NCBI RefSeq assembly: GCF_937898475.1
Contig: NZ_CALEJS010000033.1
Span: forward strand, 124,001 to 188,000
Length of the DNA: 64,000 nt
Direction of reading: 5' to 3'
Origin: an uncultured Chitinophaga sp.
GTDB lineage: Bacteria > Bacteroidota > Bacteroidia > Chitinophagales > Chitinophagaceae
How positions within the stretch are numbered: the first letter of the stretch is position 1; each line of letters starts with the position of its first letter. The notes under the pieces are model-generated. The model was not told where the DNA came from. It ran no database searches and was given only the letters and a program-made list of their open reading frames with translations. The position numbers and the translations under genes are program-made. This document shows, in pieces, positions 1-8,207 of this stretch.

Positions 1-1873
1 CGCCCGGGTTCAAACGTACCAGCATCTGGGTGCCGGGGTCCCTGTTCAGATGGAAAAAGGACGGACGAACAGGCTCAAAGGGCGACTCTGCAACCACATC
101 CTTTATTACGCCGATAATTGTATAGCGTTCATCATCCCACATCACTATCTTACCTACCGGATCCTTTAAACCGATGAATTTTGCAGCGGTTTCATTGATC
201 ACAAATGCGGCAGTGTCTGTAGCAAAGTCCCTGGAAAAATCGCGCCCATCCTTAAACTGCCAGCCCATGGTCTTTCCATAGTCGATTGAGACCCCGTCGT
301 TGGGGAAATCAACGGCCATTGACGGATCTTTCCCTTCCCAGTTAAACCCGCTGTTGGTAGACCATACGGCTGTAACAGGGCTCCAGGACTCGGCCATATC
401 CTGGATAGCGCCGCTCTTCAGCAGCTCGCTTTTAACGATATCAAAATGGTCGTGAAGCTCACGGGTGTACATGGGCAGCATTACCAGGCCGCTACGATCA
501 TATCCAACGGGGCGGTTACGGCCAAACTGTACCTGGCGGAACACGATCACCGTGGCAATGATCAGGATCACAGATACCGCAAACTGCAATACCACCAATA
601 CCCGGCGGGGAACAGCCGCCGATCTCCCCACCCGGAAAGTGCCTTTCAGCACTTTCACCGGACGGAAAGATGATAAATAGAATGCAGGATAACTACCGGC
701 TATCAGTCCGGTAATAACGCTGAAGCCTATACTAATTAACCAGAATAAAGGGTTCGTCCATAAGATAGCGATACGCTTCTGTGCAATGTCATTAAAGAAC
801 GGTAATGACAGCTGTACCAACAGCAGCGACAGTATCAGGGCAATCGTCACCATCAGCATGGATTCGCTGAAAAACTGCCCTATCAGCTGACTGCGCCCTG
901 AACCAATGGCCTTACGGATGCCCACCTCACGGGCGCGTTTCCCGGACCGGGCCGTACTCAGGTTCATGAAATTGATACAGGCCAGCAGCAATACAAACAC
1001 ACCGCTCACACCCAACAGCCATACATAGCGTATCAGGCCGCCGGTATTCACCCCATTCCTGAACTCTGAGAACAAATGCCAGCGCGACATAGGATACAGG
1101 AACAGCTGCGGATGCAGGCCGATCTCATCCTGGCGCACATTCTTCATTTTAATGTCCCGGATCTTTTCGGACGCCTTTTCCAGGGAAACATGATCTGCCA
1201 ATTGTACAAAACAGCGGAAGGAGTTGGACCTCCAGGGGTTGTCGTTCTCATACAAACCTTCGGTCCGTGCATACAGCTCCCAGGGCATCAGGAAATCCAC
1301 ACCGGCAAAAGAAGAATTAACAGGCATATCTTTATACACCCCTCTAACTACAACGGCTATCTTATTATCTACCAGCAGGGTTTTATTCACCGGGTCTGCG
1401 TTGCCGAAACAAGCCTTTGCCAGGGAGGCGGATAACAGTATGGAATGAGGATCGGTCAAACCGTCAGCGCCTTCCAGCATTTTCAGGGAAAACATTTTAG
1501 TAAAGCCCTGTTCGCAGTAAATGCCATTTCCGCTTAAACGCTTATCCTGCTGAAGCAACACACGGGTCTGGTTCCAGGTGCTCATAGAAACATGGCTAAA
1601 ATCGCTGCCATAGTTCTTACGTATTTCCGTACCCAGGGGAAATGGCTGATTGATCCACATGTCCTTATTACCATTGCTCGTTACGGTTTGCCATACCATG
1701 GCAATACGCTTGTAATTATCAAACTGCTTGTCATACATCCATTCGTCCCTTATCCACAGGCCTATGAGCATGGCAACGGCCATTCCCGCTGCCAGTCCGG
1801 CAATATTGATAGATGAATGCAACTTACTTTTCAACACGTTGCGCCAGGCAATCCGGATGTAATTCTTTAGCAT
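1..1873 (-). CDS. MacB/FtsX-type ABC transporter permease (3' end cut by window)
   Basis: The reading frame is open from an ATG at 1873 down to base 1, so about 624 codons are visible and the C-terminus lies outside. The N-terminus begins MLKNYIRIAWRNVLKSK and is followed by a hydrophobic segment, as in Bacteroidota FtsX-type permeases with a MacB periplasmic core domain. These proteins sit in the inner membrane and, with an ATPase, couple ATP hydrolysis to export or to mechanical work on the envelope; the substrate cannot be told. The protein encoded at 34210-36624 is a paralogue of the same family. No ATPase gene is adjacent in the window. I translated both ends of the visible frame and saw no frameshift. 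Confidence 0.85.
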   Translation of the reverse strand, partial: MLKNYIRIAWRNVLKSKLHSSINIAGLAAGMAVAMLIGLWIRDEWMYDKQFDNYKRIAMVWQTVTSNGNKDMWINQPFPLGTEIRKNYGSDFSHVSMSTWNQTRVLLQQDKRLSGNGIYCEQGFTKMFSLKMLEGADGLTDPHSILLSASLAKACFGNADPVNKTLLVDNKIAVVVRGVYKDMPVNSSFAGVDFLMPWELYARTEGLYENDNPWRSNSFRCFVQLADHVSLEKASEKIRDIKMKNVRQDEIGLHPQLFLYPMSRWHLFSEFRNGVNTGGLIRYVWLLGVSGVFVLLLACINFMNLSTARSGKRAREVGIRKAIGSGRSQLIGQFFSESMLMVTIALILSLLLVQLSLPFFNDIAQKRIAILWTNPLFWLISIGFSVITGLIAGSYPAFYLSSFRPVKVLKGTFRVGRSAAVPRRVLVVLQFAVSVILIIATVIVFRQVQFGRNRPVGYDRSGLVMLPMYTRELHDHFDIVKSELLKSGAIQDMAESWSPVTAVWSTNSGFNWEGKDPSMAVDFPNDGVSIDYGKTMGWQFKDGRDFSRDFATDTAAFVINETAAKFIGLKDPVGKIVMWDDERYTIIGVIKDVVAESPFEPVRPSFFHLNRDPGTQMLVRLNPG

Positions 1874-2099
1874 GAGCAGGAAATAAAGGTGAAACCTGGT
1901 GATAGCCTCCCCAAGAGCATACCAAATATTAACACCTTACAAATCAATGGGTTAATTTCCGGGTAAGAGCGTAGTTTGTCCGCTTCCGGACAGCAGTTGT
2001 CCGGTATCGCTTTACGTACTTCACTTCAGGATGGTATTGGTGATATTGTTTCACCGGTGATCCGGCGGAACATGTAATACGAAGATCATCATCCGGTAT

Positions 2100-2135
2100 A
2101 AAAAATCCCTGCCCGGCAGATCGCCGGCACAGGGA
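2100..2135 (-). terminator. Intrinsic terminator of the GH43 lipoprotein gene
   Basis: On the minus strand, arms TCCCTG (2106-2111) and CAGGGA (2130-2135) pair around an inner CCGGC/GCCGG stem and are followed by six T residues (2100-2105 as A on the plus strand). It lies 30 nt after the stop at 2165. Confidence 0.8.
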
Positions 2136-2164
2136 TATAAGAATGTATGGCTACATATGTATAG

Positions 2165-3277
2165 TTACTTGTACGCCGTCACCGGCTGAATAGTACCATC
2201 CTCATTATAATGCAGCTCAGTAACTTTCACATTACGCAGATGTGTTTTGCCGCTCAGCTGTACATCGTGATAAAAGAGGAAGGTTTTACCATTCACTTCA
2301 GCAATGGACTGGTGATTGGTCCAGCCTTCAACCGGGTTCAGGATCACGCCCTGGTAAGTAAAAGGACCATAAGGATTATCGCCAGTGGCATAAACAATAT
2401 AATGCGTATCGCCGGTGGAGTAAGAGAAGTAATATTTGCCGTTGTGCTTATGCATCCAGGAGGCTTCAAAGAAGCGTTTATCATTATCCTTTTCAGTGAA
2501 CAGGCGGCCATCCTTATCAACGATCTTAATTTCTTTTACCGGTCCGTCAAAATGCTTCATGTCTTTTGACAGTTTGGCTACACGGGGCAGAATGGCTTCT
2601 TCCCCTGGCTGACGCAGCTTACCGGCTGAATCATATCTGTTATTGTTCCAGCGTTGCAGCTGTCCGCCCCAGATACCGCCAAAGTACATATAAAACGAAC
2701 CATCATCATCCTTAAAAACAGCCGGATCTATGCTGTAGCTGCCTTTGATCGGTTCTTTCTCTGCTACGAAAGGACCTTCCGGCTTGCTGCTGGTGGCCAC
2801 ACCGATGCGGAATACATCCTGCTTATCTTTTACGGGGAAATAGAGGTAATAGGTATTATTGGCAAAAGCGGCATCGGGCGCCCATAACTGGCGGCCCGCC
2901 CAGGGAATGTCTTTTATATGCAGGGCTACACCATGATCCGTTACTTTTCCGCCTACGGAATCCATGGAGAGAATGTGATAGTCCATCATATTAAAATGGT
3001 CTCCATTATCGTTTTCCGGCGTGCCGGTAGCGGTATCGTGAGAGGGATAAATGTAGATGCGGTCATTGAATACATGGGCGGAAGGATCGGCCGTATAAAT
3101 ATCGGATACCAAGGGTTGAGAGATTGGCTCTTTTTTGGGCGGCTGCATACCTGCAGCAGTACTGTCGTTTTGCTCCGTATGGGTGCTTTGTCCTGTATTG
3201 CAGGCGGAAGAGAGTAGCACAGCGGCAGTGGCTGTGACAACGAGGTGGAATTTTACTGTTTTCATATAGTTGTTCAT
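2165..3277 (-). CDS. Glycoside hydrolase family 43 lipoprotein
   Basis: This 370-aa protein has an N-terminal signal ending in a lipobox-like LLSSAC (Cys26), so it is probably an outer-membrane lipoprotein. The rest fits the five-bladed GH43 propeller: Asp64 in DPSAHVF is the likely general base, Asp184 in SIDPAVF the pKa modulator, and Glu271 in FFEASW the general acid. GH43 enzymes are mostly beta-xylosidases and alpha-L-arabinofuranosidases acting on plant polysaccharides; the exact substrate is not readable. The open frame starts at 3301, but ATGs at 3277 and 3265 give better signal peptides; I chose 3277. A terminator follows at 2100-2135, so it appears monocistronic. Confidence 0.85.
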   Translation of the reverse strand: MNNYMKTVKFHLVVTATAAVLLSSACNTGQSTHTEQNDSTAAGMQPPKKEPISQPLVSDIYTADPSAHVFNDRIYIYPSHDTATGTPENDNGDHFNMMDYHILSMDSVGGKVTDHGVALHIKDIPWAGRQLWAPDAAFANNTYYLYFPVKDKQDVFRIGVATSSKPEGPFVAEKEPIKGSYSIDPAVFKDDDGSFYMYFGGIWGGQLQRWNNNRYDSAGKLRQPGEEAILPRVAKLSKDMKHFDGPVKEIKIVDKDGRLFTEKDNDKRFFEASWMHKHNGKYYFSYSTGDTHYIVYATGDNPYGPFTYQGVILNPVEGWTNHQSIAEVNGKTFLFYHDVQLSGKTHLRNVKVTELHYNEDGTIQPVTAYK

Positions 3278-3324
3278 AACGTTTGTTTGTCTTATTGACA
3301 CTCAATGAATTTAGGGATAAAATG

Positions 3325-3436
3325 CCAAATTCCAAAGACCAAAGACCAAATTCCAAAGCTTGAATGCTGAGTTCCAAACGAAAGGCTGGACCTTAAAGTT
3401 GGGATTTGGAATTTGGAATTTGGTCTTTGGAATTTG
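3325..3436. repeat. Inverted repeat built from GGAATTTGG/GGTCTTTGG units
   Basis: The 19-mer TTTGGAATTTGGTCTTTGG at 3412-3430 has its exact reverse complement at 3339-3357, with 54 nt between. Each arm is itself made of repeated CCAAA(T/G)(T/A)-type units. It lies between two minus-strand genes and codes for nothing convincing. Confidence 0.75.
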
Positions 3437-3443
3437 AAACTCA

Positions 3444-3776
3444 CTACGCCGTTTGGTCTTCTACGGTGGCGGATGGTGCGTTCTTTTTAACTGATTCAAT
3501 CCCCTGATTTCTGCCGGATTCACTGGTATACAATTCGCTGGAGCCGATTACCTGGCCATTGGCGGCTTTGAGGTTGAAATAAAACTTGCCATTGGTGGAT
3601 GTGTTCTTTTCATAACGACTGTCGTCCGGGGCGTTCTTTTTTACAGATTCAATACCGTTTTCACAGGCAGCTTTGGAGCTGTAGCCTTCACTGGTAAGGA
3701 TAACTTCACCGTTACCGGCTTTCAGATTGAACTGGAACTCGCCATTTGTCCTTTTTTTGATGATAAACTTACTCAT
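3444..3776 (-). CDS. YegP family (DUF1508) protein, two tandem domains
   Basis: The 110-aa protein is two copies of a roughly 50-residue unit. Both copies share the pattern G-x-F-x-FNLKA-x-NG-(E/Q)-VI, then SE-x-Y-(T/S)S and (Q/N)GIESVKKNAP. This is the DUF1508/YegP fold, a small beta-alpha unit found widely in bacteria with no settled function. There is no signal peptide, so it should be cytoplasmic. The C-terminal tail (SATVEDQTA) is unordered. It lies 56 nt downstream of the HTH-lectin gene on the same strand, possibly cotranscribed, and ends before the inverted repeat at 3325-3436. Confidence 0.9.
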   Translation of the reverse strand: MSKFIIKKRTNGEFQFNLKAGNGEVILTSEGYSSKAACENGIESVKKNAPDDSRYEKNTSTNGKFYFNLKAANGQVIGSSELYTSESGRNQGIESVKKNAPSATVEDQTA

Positions 3777-3832
3777 TGTTGTGGTGTTTAAGGTTTATAG
3801 ATGCAACAAACAACATAATTAATTAACAGCGG

Positions 3833-5149
3833 CTAGTCGTCAAAGGTATCTTCCAGTACGGCAGTGCCATCAGGCCCCGAAAACTTTACAGCGTTTACCG
3901 CACCGGCGCCGCGAAAACGATAGCTAACGCCAACGATCCTGTCTGGCGCGCGCTTAAAGGTATAGTTAAATGCCTCTTTCCCGTTCACCCACACCTGCAG
4001 GTGTTTATTTCGTGCTTCACAACGCACTTTTACCCATTCGCTCATATTGCAACCAAAGCCGGAAAGATCGGCGCCCTGGGCCGAAAAACCGGTATCTACG
4101 GCCATCAGCCGCATCTCTCCTACACAACCCGGTATGCCCAGGGGCAGGATGATTGCCGACCCTTCGCAATGAATATAAATATCAGCGGGCTGGCAAATTG
4201 CCGTGCCCTCCTTATAGTCGTTCTTCACTTCCGTTTCAAAAATGAAATTGTCATTTTTCAGTCCGTGAAGATCTCCTATGTTATAGTAACGTAGTTCCGG
4301 CGGCTGCGGATGCATAGGTATCTTCATTTTTTCCATCAGGGCGAGCGGTATACGCAGGGCGCCATCCCCTATAAACTCCTCTCTTGAAAAATATACCGGC
4401 ACGGGTTCCTGGTCCACTGCTGCGAGCCATCCGTTGGATGGGATACACAGATCGTGCTCCTTCACAATCCGTTTACCTATCACCAGTTTCGCTTTAAAGA
4501 AACCGGGGTAATAGTAGATGGAGGTATAGGTATGGCCGGTGGCAGGCACGCGGAAGCGCCGCTTCGGGTCCCAGGACTGCTGTATGAACACGGAGTCGTT
4601 CTTCGCGGCGGCAGCATCATAGTTAAAGATCACGGAATTGGGAATACCTGCGGCCAGGGGCTGACTGCTGAAAGAAAACCGGGCGCCGTCCGGCAGTCCG
4701 GAAACAGGTACGCCGTTCTTACCCGTGCGGTTGTACATCCATCCCGCAATGACCAGTATCACCAGCACACCGGGAGCGATATACCAGCCGATATGGCGGC
4801 GTTTAACGGTCCGGCCGCCATGACCATTCAGGCTGGCCATATGACCGTCGGGCTCAGGAACCGGGGCTTGTCCGCTTACCGCCAGCTGCTGCTGCCTGTA
4901 ATCGCGCCAGTGTTCAAAACCGGCAAATATAGCCAGGGTGTTTAAGGTAGTGAGAGAGGGGAAATTGTCATACTTCACTTTTCCCCACACCCTTTTCAGG
5001 GTGCTTACGCTGAGGGCCACCTGGGTGCGCTCAAATATACGGGAGCTGAGCGCTTCAAAGTCCTGGTTCTGCCAGTTGTCACTACTTCCCCAGCCCAGTT
5101 GTTCTTCTATCAGCCTGCAGCATTGTTGTAGTAATTCAATATTATTCAT
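3833..5149 (-). CDS. Membrane-anchored HTH-like protein with C-terminal lectin-like domain
   Basis: This 438-aa protein has three parts. Residues 1-90 are helical and include SVSTLKRVWGKVKYDN, which resembles the DNA-binding-like region at the N-terminus of some Bacteroidota membrane proteins. A single hydrophobic helix follows near residues 120-140 (IGWYIAPGVLVILVIAGWMY). The remainder is beta-rich and ends in a concanavalin A/LamG-like section (WVKVRCEARNKHLQVWVNGK). The layout suggests a one-component sensor: intracellular regulator, membrane helix, periplasmic ligand domain. It is divergent from the secreted lectin-like protein starting at 5297. Family recognition is by pattern only; whether the N-terminus binds DNA is inference. 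Confidence 0.55.
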   Translation of the reverse strand: MNNIELLQQCCRLIEEQLGWGSSDNWQNQDFEALSSRIFERTQVALSVSTLKRVWGKVKYDNFPSLTTLNTLAIFAGFEHWRDYRQQQLAVSGQAPVPEPDGHMASLNGHGGRTVKRRHIGWYIAPGVLVILVIAGWMYNRTGKNGVPVSGLPDGARFSFSSQPLAAGIPNSVIFNYDAAAAKNDSVFIQQSWDPKRRFRVPATGHTYTSIYYYPGFFKAKLVIGKRIVKEHDLCIPSNGWLAAVDQEPVPVYFSREEFIGDGALRIPLALMEKMKIPMHPQPPELRYYNIGDLHGLKNDNFIFETEVKNDYKEGTAICQPADIYIHCEGSAIILPLGIPGCVGEMRLMAVDTGFSAQGADLSGFGCNMSEWVKVRCEARNKHLQVWVNGKEAFNYTFKRAPDRIVGVSYRFRGAGAVNAVKFSGPDGTAVLEDTFDD

Positions 5150-5296
5150 TACTGGAAATCAATTAATTAAACACTGAACAATTTTGAACAAACTTGCATA
5201 CGAGTTGAATAACTGTGCTTTGCAGGAAGGTGATACCTTTCCATCATATCCGGTTCCAAAATAATCTTTTTCGTGGATTTTAAACTTATCACCTTC

Positions 5297-6370
5297 ATGC
5301 GTTTCAGTTTATTATTGCTTATGATCCTGCCTTATGTGGCAGATGCGCAGACAATTATTCCATTCAATTCACCGCGCTGGAAAGTAAAAGGAAAAACCCC
5401 TTATGAAGAGCTTCACCTGGGGAAACCAGCCCTTCGCCTGCAGGAAGGCAGCCTGCTGCTGGAAGACGCGAATTTTAAGAACGGCATTATTGAATTTGAC
5501 ATCGCACTGGCGGCGGACCGCTACTTCCCGGCGATAGCGTTCCGTATGCAGGACGAGAAAAATTATGAGCAGTATTATGTAAGGCCTCATCAATCCGGCA
5601 ACCCCGATGCCATGCAGTATACCCCGGTATATAACGAGCTTCCCAGCTGGCAGTTGTATCACGGGCCGGGTTACAGCAATGCCGCCCTCCTGCCGGTGGA
5701 CCGGTGGATACATATAAAGCTGGTCATATGGGGTAGCCAGGGAGAAGTATATTTTGACCAGGACACTACGCCCGTGCTGTTTATCCGCCGTCTGAAAAGG
5801 GAGGCCGCCAGCGGGATGATCGAACTGAATAACATGGCCCCTGCGCCTGTGTGGTACCGTAATTTTGCGTACATCGCCACGGATGATGTTGCCATTAAGC
5901 GTAAAGCCACGCCTCCTCCTCCTTTACCTGCATCCGTGCTGACCTCCTGGGAAGTTTCCTCTCCCTTTGATGAAGCGTTGCTGAAAGATAAAGTGCAGCT
6001 TACTGCTACGGATACGGCTACACTCACCTGGAAGGGCTTAAAGGCAGATGAGCAGGGTATTGTTGATTTTTCTGTGTTATCAGGTACGGCGCCGAAGAAG
6101 AATACCGTCTTTGCCAGGGTGGTGATACACGCAAATGCACCGGGGGTTAAAAAACTGACCTTTGGCTTCTCTGATCGGGCAAAAGTGTATCTCAACAAGC
6201 AGTTATTGTATGAGGGGACGGACAATTTCCTGTCAAGAGATTACCGCTTTCTGGGTACCATCGGCTATTTTGACGCCGTGTACCTCCACCTGCAAAAGGG
6301 CCCTAACGAGCTATGGATCGCCGTATCCGAAAACTTCGGCGGATGGGGTATCAAAGCCAGACTGGAATAG
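5297..6370 (+). CDS. Secreted concanavalin A-like (LamG-like) protein
   Basis: The 357-aa product has a clear signal peptide (MRFSLLLLMILPYVADAQ) and then a beta-rich region of about 190 residues of the LamG/DUF1080-like jelly-roll type: LLEDANFKNGIIEFDI, FPAIAFRMQD, VDRWIHIKLVIW and EVYFDQD are the usual strand signatures. The C-terminal 150 residues look like a second beta-sandwich, perhaps carbohydrate binding. The start at 5297 was preferred to 5273 because the signal peptide begins there. It is transcribed away from the membrane-anchored regulator at 3833-5149, whose periplasmic part is also lectin-like. No catalytic residues are recognised. Confidence 0.65.
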   Translation: MRFSLLLLMILPYVADAQTIIPFNSPRWKVKGKTPYEELHLGKPALRLQEGSLLLEDANFKNGIIEFDIALAADRYFPAIAFRMQDEKNYEQYYVRPHQSGNPDAMQYTPVYNELPSWQLYHGPGYSNAALLPVDRWIHIKLVIWGSQGEVYFDQDTTPVLFIRRLKREAASGMIELNNMAPAPVWYRNFAYIATDDVAIKRKATPPPPLPASVLTSWEVSSPFDEALLKDKVQLTATDTATLTWKGLKADEQGIVDFSVLSGTAPKKNTVFARVVIHANAPGVKKLTFGFSDRAKVYLNKQLLYEGTDNFLSRDYRFLGTIGYFDAVYLHLQKGPNELWIAVSENFGGWGIKARLE

Positions 6371-6373
6371 GCC

Positions 6374-6727
6374 TTAACGGTCTGCCAGGTATTGCTGCAG
6401 CACCAGGGCATGGTTATGCGCTTCATCCTTTGCGCCGTAAACCAGGGTCATTACACTGGTACTTTGGTGGGCATCTATAAATTGTGTCACGGCTTCGTTG
6501 TGCTTTAATTCATCGCGGTACCGCCGCTGAAACTCCTTCCACCGTTCGGGATCATGGCCAAACCATTTTCTCAGGGGGGTGGAGGGAGCTATCTCCTTCC
6601 GCCATTCATCCACCGCCGCCCCTCCCTTTGTAATGCCCCGGGGCCATACCCGGTCTATCAGGACCCTGTATCCATCAGCCTTGGCTGGCGCTTCATACAC
6701 CCGTTTGATCTTTATCGTTCTCATCAT
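6374..6727 (-). CDS. DUF488 family protein (YeaO-like)
   Basis: The 117-aa protein has the hallmarks of the DUF488 family: IKRVYEAP near the N-terminus, RVLIDRVWPRGI, then WFGHDPERWKEF and a TLVYGAKDEAHNHALVL segment. The family is small, cytoplasmic and of unknown function; length is typical. A second Met immediately follows the first, so the start could be 6724. It converges on the secreted lectin-like gene, with stops 4 nt apart, and its start lies about 30 nt from the operator-like palindrome upstream of the Rrf2 gene, so divergent promoters may overlap there. Confidence 0.9.
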   Translation of the reverse strand: MMRTIKIKRVYEAPAKADGYRVLIDRVWPRGITKGGAAVDEWRKEIAPSTPLRKWFGHDPERWKEFQRRYRDELKHNEAVTQFIDAHQSTSVMTLVYGAKDEAHNHALVLQQYLADR

Positions 6728-6756
6728 TACCAGGATTTGCTATGAAGTTACAGCAA

Positions 6757-6784
6757 TAATAAAAGAGTTTATAGTCTTTTATTA
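6757..6784. promoter_or_regulatory. Perfect 10-8-10 inverted repeat, likely Rrf2 operator
   Basis: TAATAAAAGA (6757-6766) and TCTTTTATTA (6775-6784) are exact reverse complements separated by 8 nt, directly upstream of the -7 element of the Rrf2 gene. A site of identical geometry with the same left half lies before the globin gene at 7267-7294. Autoregulation by the adjacent Rrf2 protein is the natural inference. Confidence 0.6.
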
Positions 6785-6794
6785 AACTTTTATG

Positions 6795-6802
6795 TACCTT
6801 TG
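6795..6802 (+). promoter_or_regulatory. Bacteroidota -7 promoter element (TACCTTTG)
   Basis: TACCTTTG matches the Bacteroidota primary sigma factor -7 consensus TAnnTTTG exactly and sits 20 nt before the Rrf2 start codon. The 10-8-10 palindrome covers where the -33 element should be, an arrangement suited to repression. Confidence 0.55.
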
Positions 6803-6822
6803 CCTCCGTTAAAGGAGTTTGA

Positions 6823-7254
6823 ATGTTCTCAAAGACCTGCGAATACGCTATACGGGCCGTGTTGTTCATTGCCCAGCGTTCAAAGAACGGAGATAAGGTT
6901 AGCATAAAGGAAATTGCCAGTGGGATTGACTCACCGGAGCATTTCATTGCCAAGATCCTGCAGGACCTTGGCAGGCGGGGATTGGTACAATCTGCAAAAG
7001 GGCCCAACGGGGGCTTTTATGTGGACGCCGCTACTGCAAAATGTTCCATCGCCGATATCGTTAAAGCGACAGATGGCGATAAGCTTTTCGCAGAATGCGG
7101 ACTGGGACTGAAGCAATGCTCGGAAACGCATCCCTGTCCTATCCATCTTGAATTTAAAAAAATAAGAAAAGACATTTTCAATATGCTCGAAAAAGCCAAA
7201 CTGGGAACATTCAATGAACAGCTGGAAAAACAGCTGGCATTCCTGAAACGGTAA
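6823..7254 (+). CDS. Rrf2 family transcriptional regulator, NsrR/IscR-like with three cysteines
   Basis: The 143-aa protein starts MFSKTCEYAIRAVLFIA, the usual start of Rrf2 winged-helix regulators, with helices around residues 25-60 (SIKEIASGIDSPEHFIAKIL, then LGRRGLVQSAKGPNGGF) forming the DNA-binding unit. Cys92, Cys99 and Cys105 match the three-cysteine cluster that holds an Fe-S centre in NsrR and IscR. The genes that follow (truncated haemoglobin, small membrane protein, remnant of NO reductase) point to nitric oxide sensing, so an NsrR-like role is the best inference. A perfect inverted repeat lies at 6757-6784 in its promoter, consistent with autoregulation. Confidence 0.85.
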   Translation: MFSKTCEYAIRAVLFIAQRSKNGDKVSIKEIASGIDSPEHFIAKILQDLGRRGLVQSAKGPNGGFYVDAATAKCSIADIVKATDGDKLFAECGLGLKQCSETHPCPIHLEFKKIRKDIFNMLEKAKLGTFNEQLEKQLAFLKR

Positions 7255-7266
7255 AAAAATTTACCT

Positions 7267-7294
7267 TAATAAAAGACAAAAAGGTATTTTAACT
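7267..7294. promoter_or_regulatory. Second operator-like site before the globin gene
   Basis: The left half TAATAAAAGA (7267-7276) is identical to that at 6757-6766. After the same 8-nt spacer the right half (7285-7294) matches TCTTTTATTA at 6 of 10 positions. It lies just upstream of the globin start at 7302. Confidence 0.45.
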
Positions 7295-7301
7295 ATTACC
7301 C

Positions 7302-7694
7302 ATGGACGAAAGAAAGGATATAGCCACACTGGGGGATATACAGCTACTGGTAAACGCGTTCTACCAGCAGATAAGGGAAGATGCGTTACTAGGACCCATC
7401 TTTAACGGCGTGATACAGGACCGCTGGCCGGCGCACCTGGAAAAGATGTACCGTTTCTGGCAAACCGTGCTGCTGGAAGAACATACCTATTTTGGCGGCC
7501 CATTTCCGCCGCATGCCAGACTACCGCTGGAACAACAGCATTTCGATACCTGGCTGCAAATGTGGCATGCCACGGTTGACCGCTACTTCGCAGGTGAGAA
7601 GGCAGAAGAGGCCAAATGGCGCAGTGGCAAGATGGCTACGATGTTCATGTCAAAAATAGCATACATCCGCAACGGCGGAAAACCAATACTATGA
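7302..7694 (+). CDS. Group III truncated haemoglobin
   Basis: The 130-aa protein fits the 2-on-2 globin fold of group III: an N-terminal helix with LLVNAFYQQIREDALLGPIF, then HLEKMYRFWQTVLL, then a GGPFPPHARLPL segment in which His71 is the likely proximal haem ligand, and a closing helix with W and KIAYI. Truncated globins bind O2 and NO; with an Rrf2 regulator upstream and NO reductase remains downstream, NO detoxification is the likely role. The stop overlaps the next start by 4 nt (ATGA), so translation of the two is probably coupled. Confidence 0.9.
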   Translation: MDERKDIATLGDIQLLVNAFYQQIREDALLGPIFNGVIQDRWPAHLEKMYRFWQTVLLEEHTYFGGPFPPHARLPLEQQHFDTWLQMWHATVDRYFAGEKAEEAKWRSGKMATMFMSKIAYIRNGGKPIL

Positions 7695-8134
7695 AAACTA
7701 CAAGAGTAGATCAGCCGGTAGCGCTGGCCTGTGTCTTCGTGTGGACGGGTTTCATATGCGCCGTCAGTTTCCTGGAAGCCTGGCTGAAGTTCAGGGCGCC
7801 GGGTGTAACGCTGCCCATCGGACTAGGCATCGGGCGACTGGTATTCAACGCGCTGAATAAGATCGAATGGGGCTTTGGGGTGGTCATACTGGTGAGCGCC
7901 TTCCTGCATAACAGGCTGCGGCCGGCTGTTCCGCGATACCTGCTGTTAACGGTACTGGTGATACTGCTGCTCCAAACGGCATGGCTGTTGCCACAGCTGG
8001 ATACGAGGGCGTCGCTGGTTATCAGCGGACAGCAGTTACCGCATTCTTACCTGCACCTGTACTATATAGGCGCAGAATTGCTCAAAACAATTTTAATCGT
8101 ACGCTATGGCATAAAACTTTTTCAACCACTCTGA
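7691..8134 (+). CDS. Small four-helix membrane protein of the NO-type locus
   Basis: The 147-aa protein has four hydrophobic stretches: about residues 8-26, 50-68, 75-95 and 115-135. Conserved-looking polar residues inside or between them (E24 in VSFLEAWLKF, the NKIEWGF segment, HSYLHLYYIGAE) could bind a metal or haem, but I cannot name the family. It overlaps the globin stop by 4 nt and is followed within 75 nt by the NO reductase remnant, so an accessory role in nitrosative stress is inferred from context alone. The start ATG at 7691 replaces an out-of-context upstream one. Confidence 0.7.
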   Translation: MKTTRVDQPVALACVFVWTGFICAVSFLEAWLKFRAPGVTLPIGLGIGRLVFNALNKIEWGFGVVILVSAFLHNRLRPAVPRYLLLTVLVILLLQTAWLLPQLDTRASLVISGQQLPHSYLHLYYIGAELLKTILIVRYGIKLFQPL

Positions 8135-8207
8135 TCCATTAGCAGTTCTCCCCAACATTCAACTCCACTCTTTTTTAATCTACTATCCACAACAACACAA
8201 GCTATGA

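Noticed and set aside
3063..3377. Minus-strand frame with ALEFGLWSLEFGI
   Set aside because: The repetitive peptide is the translation of the GGAATTTGG-type DNA repeat, not a gene.
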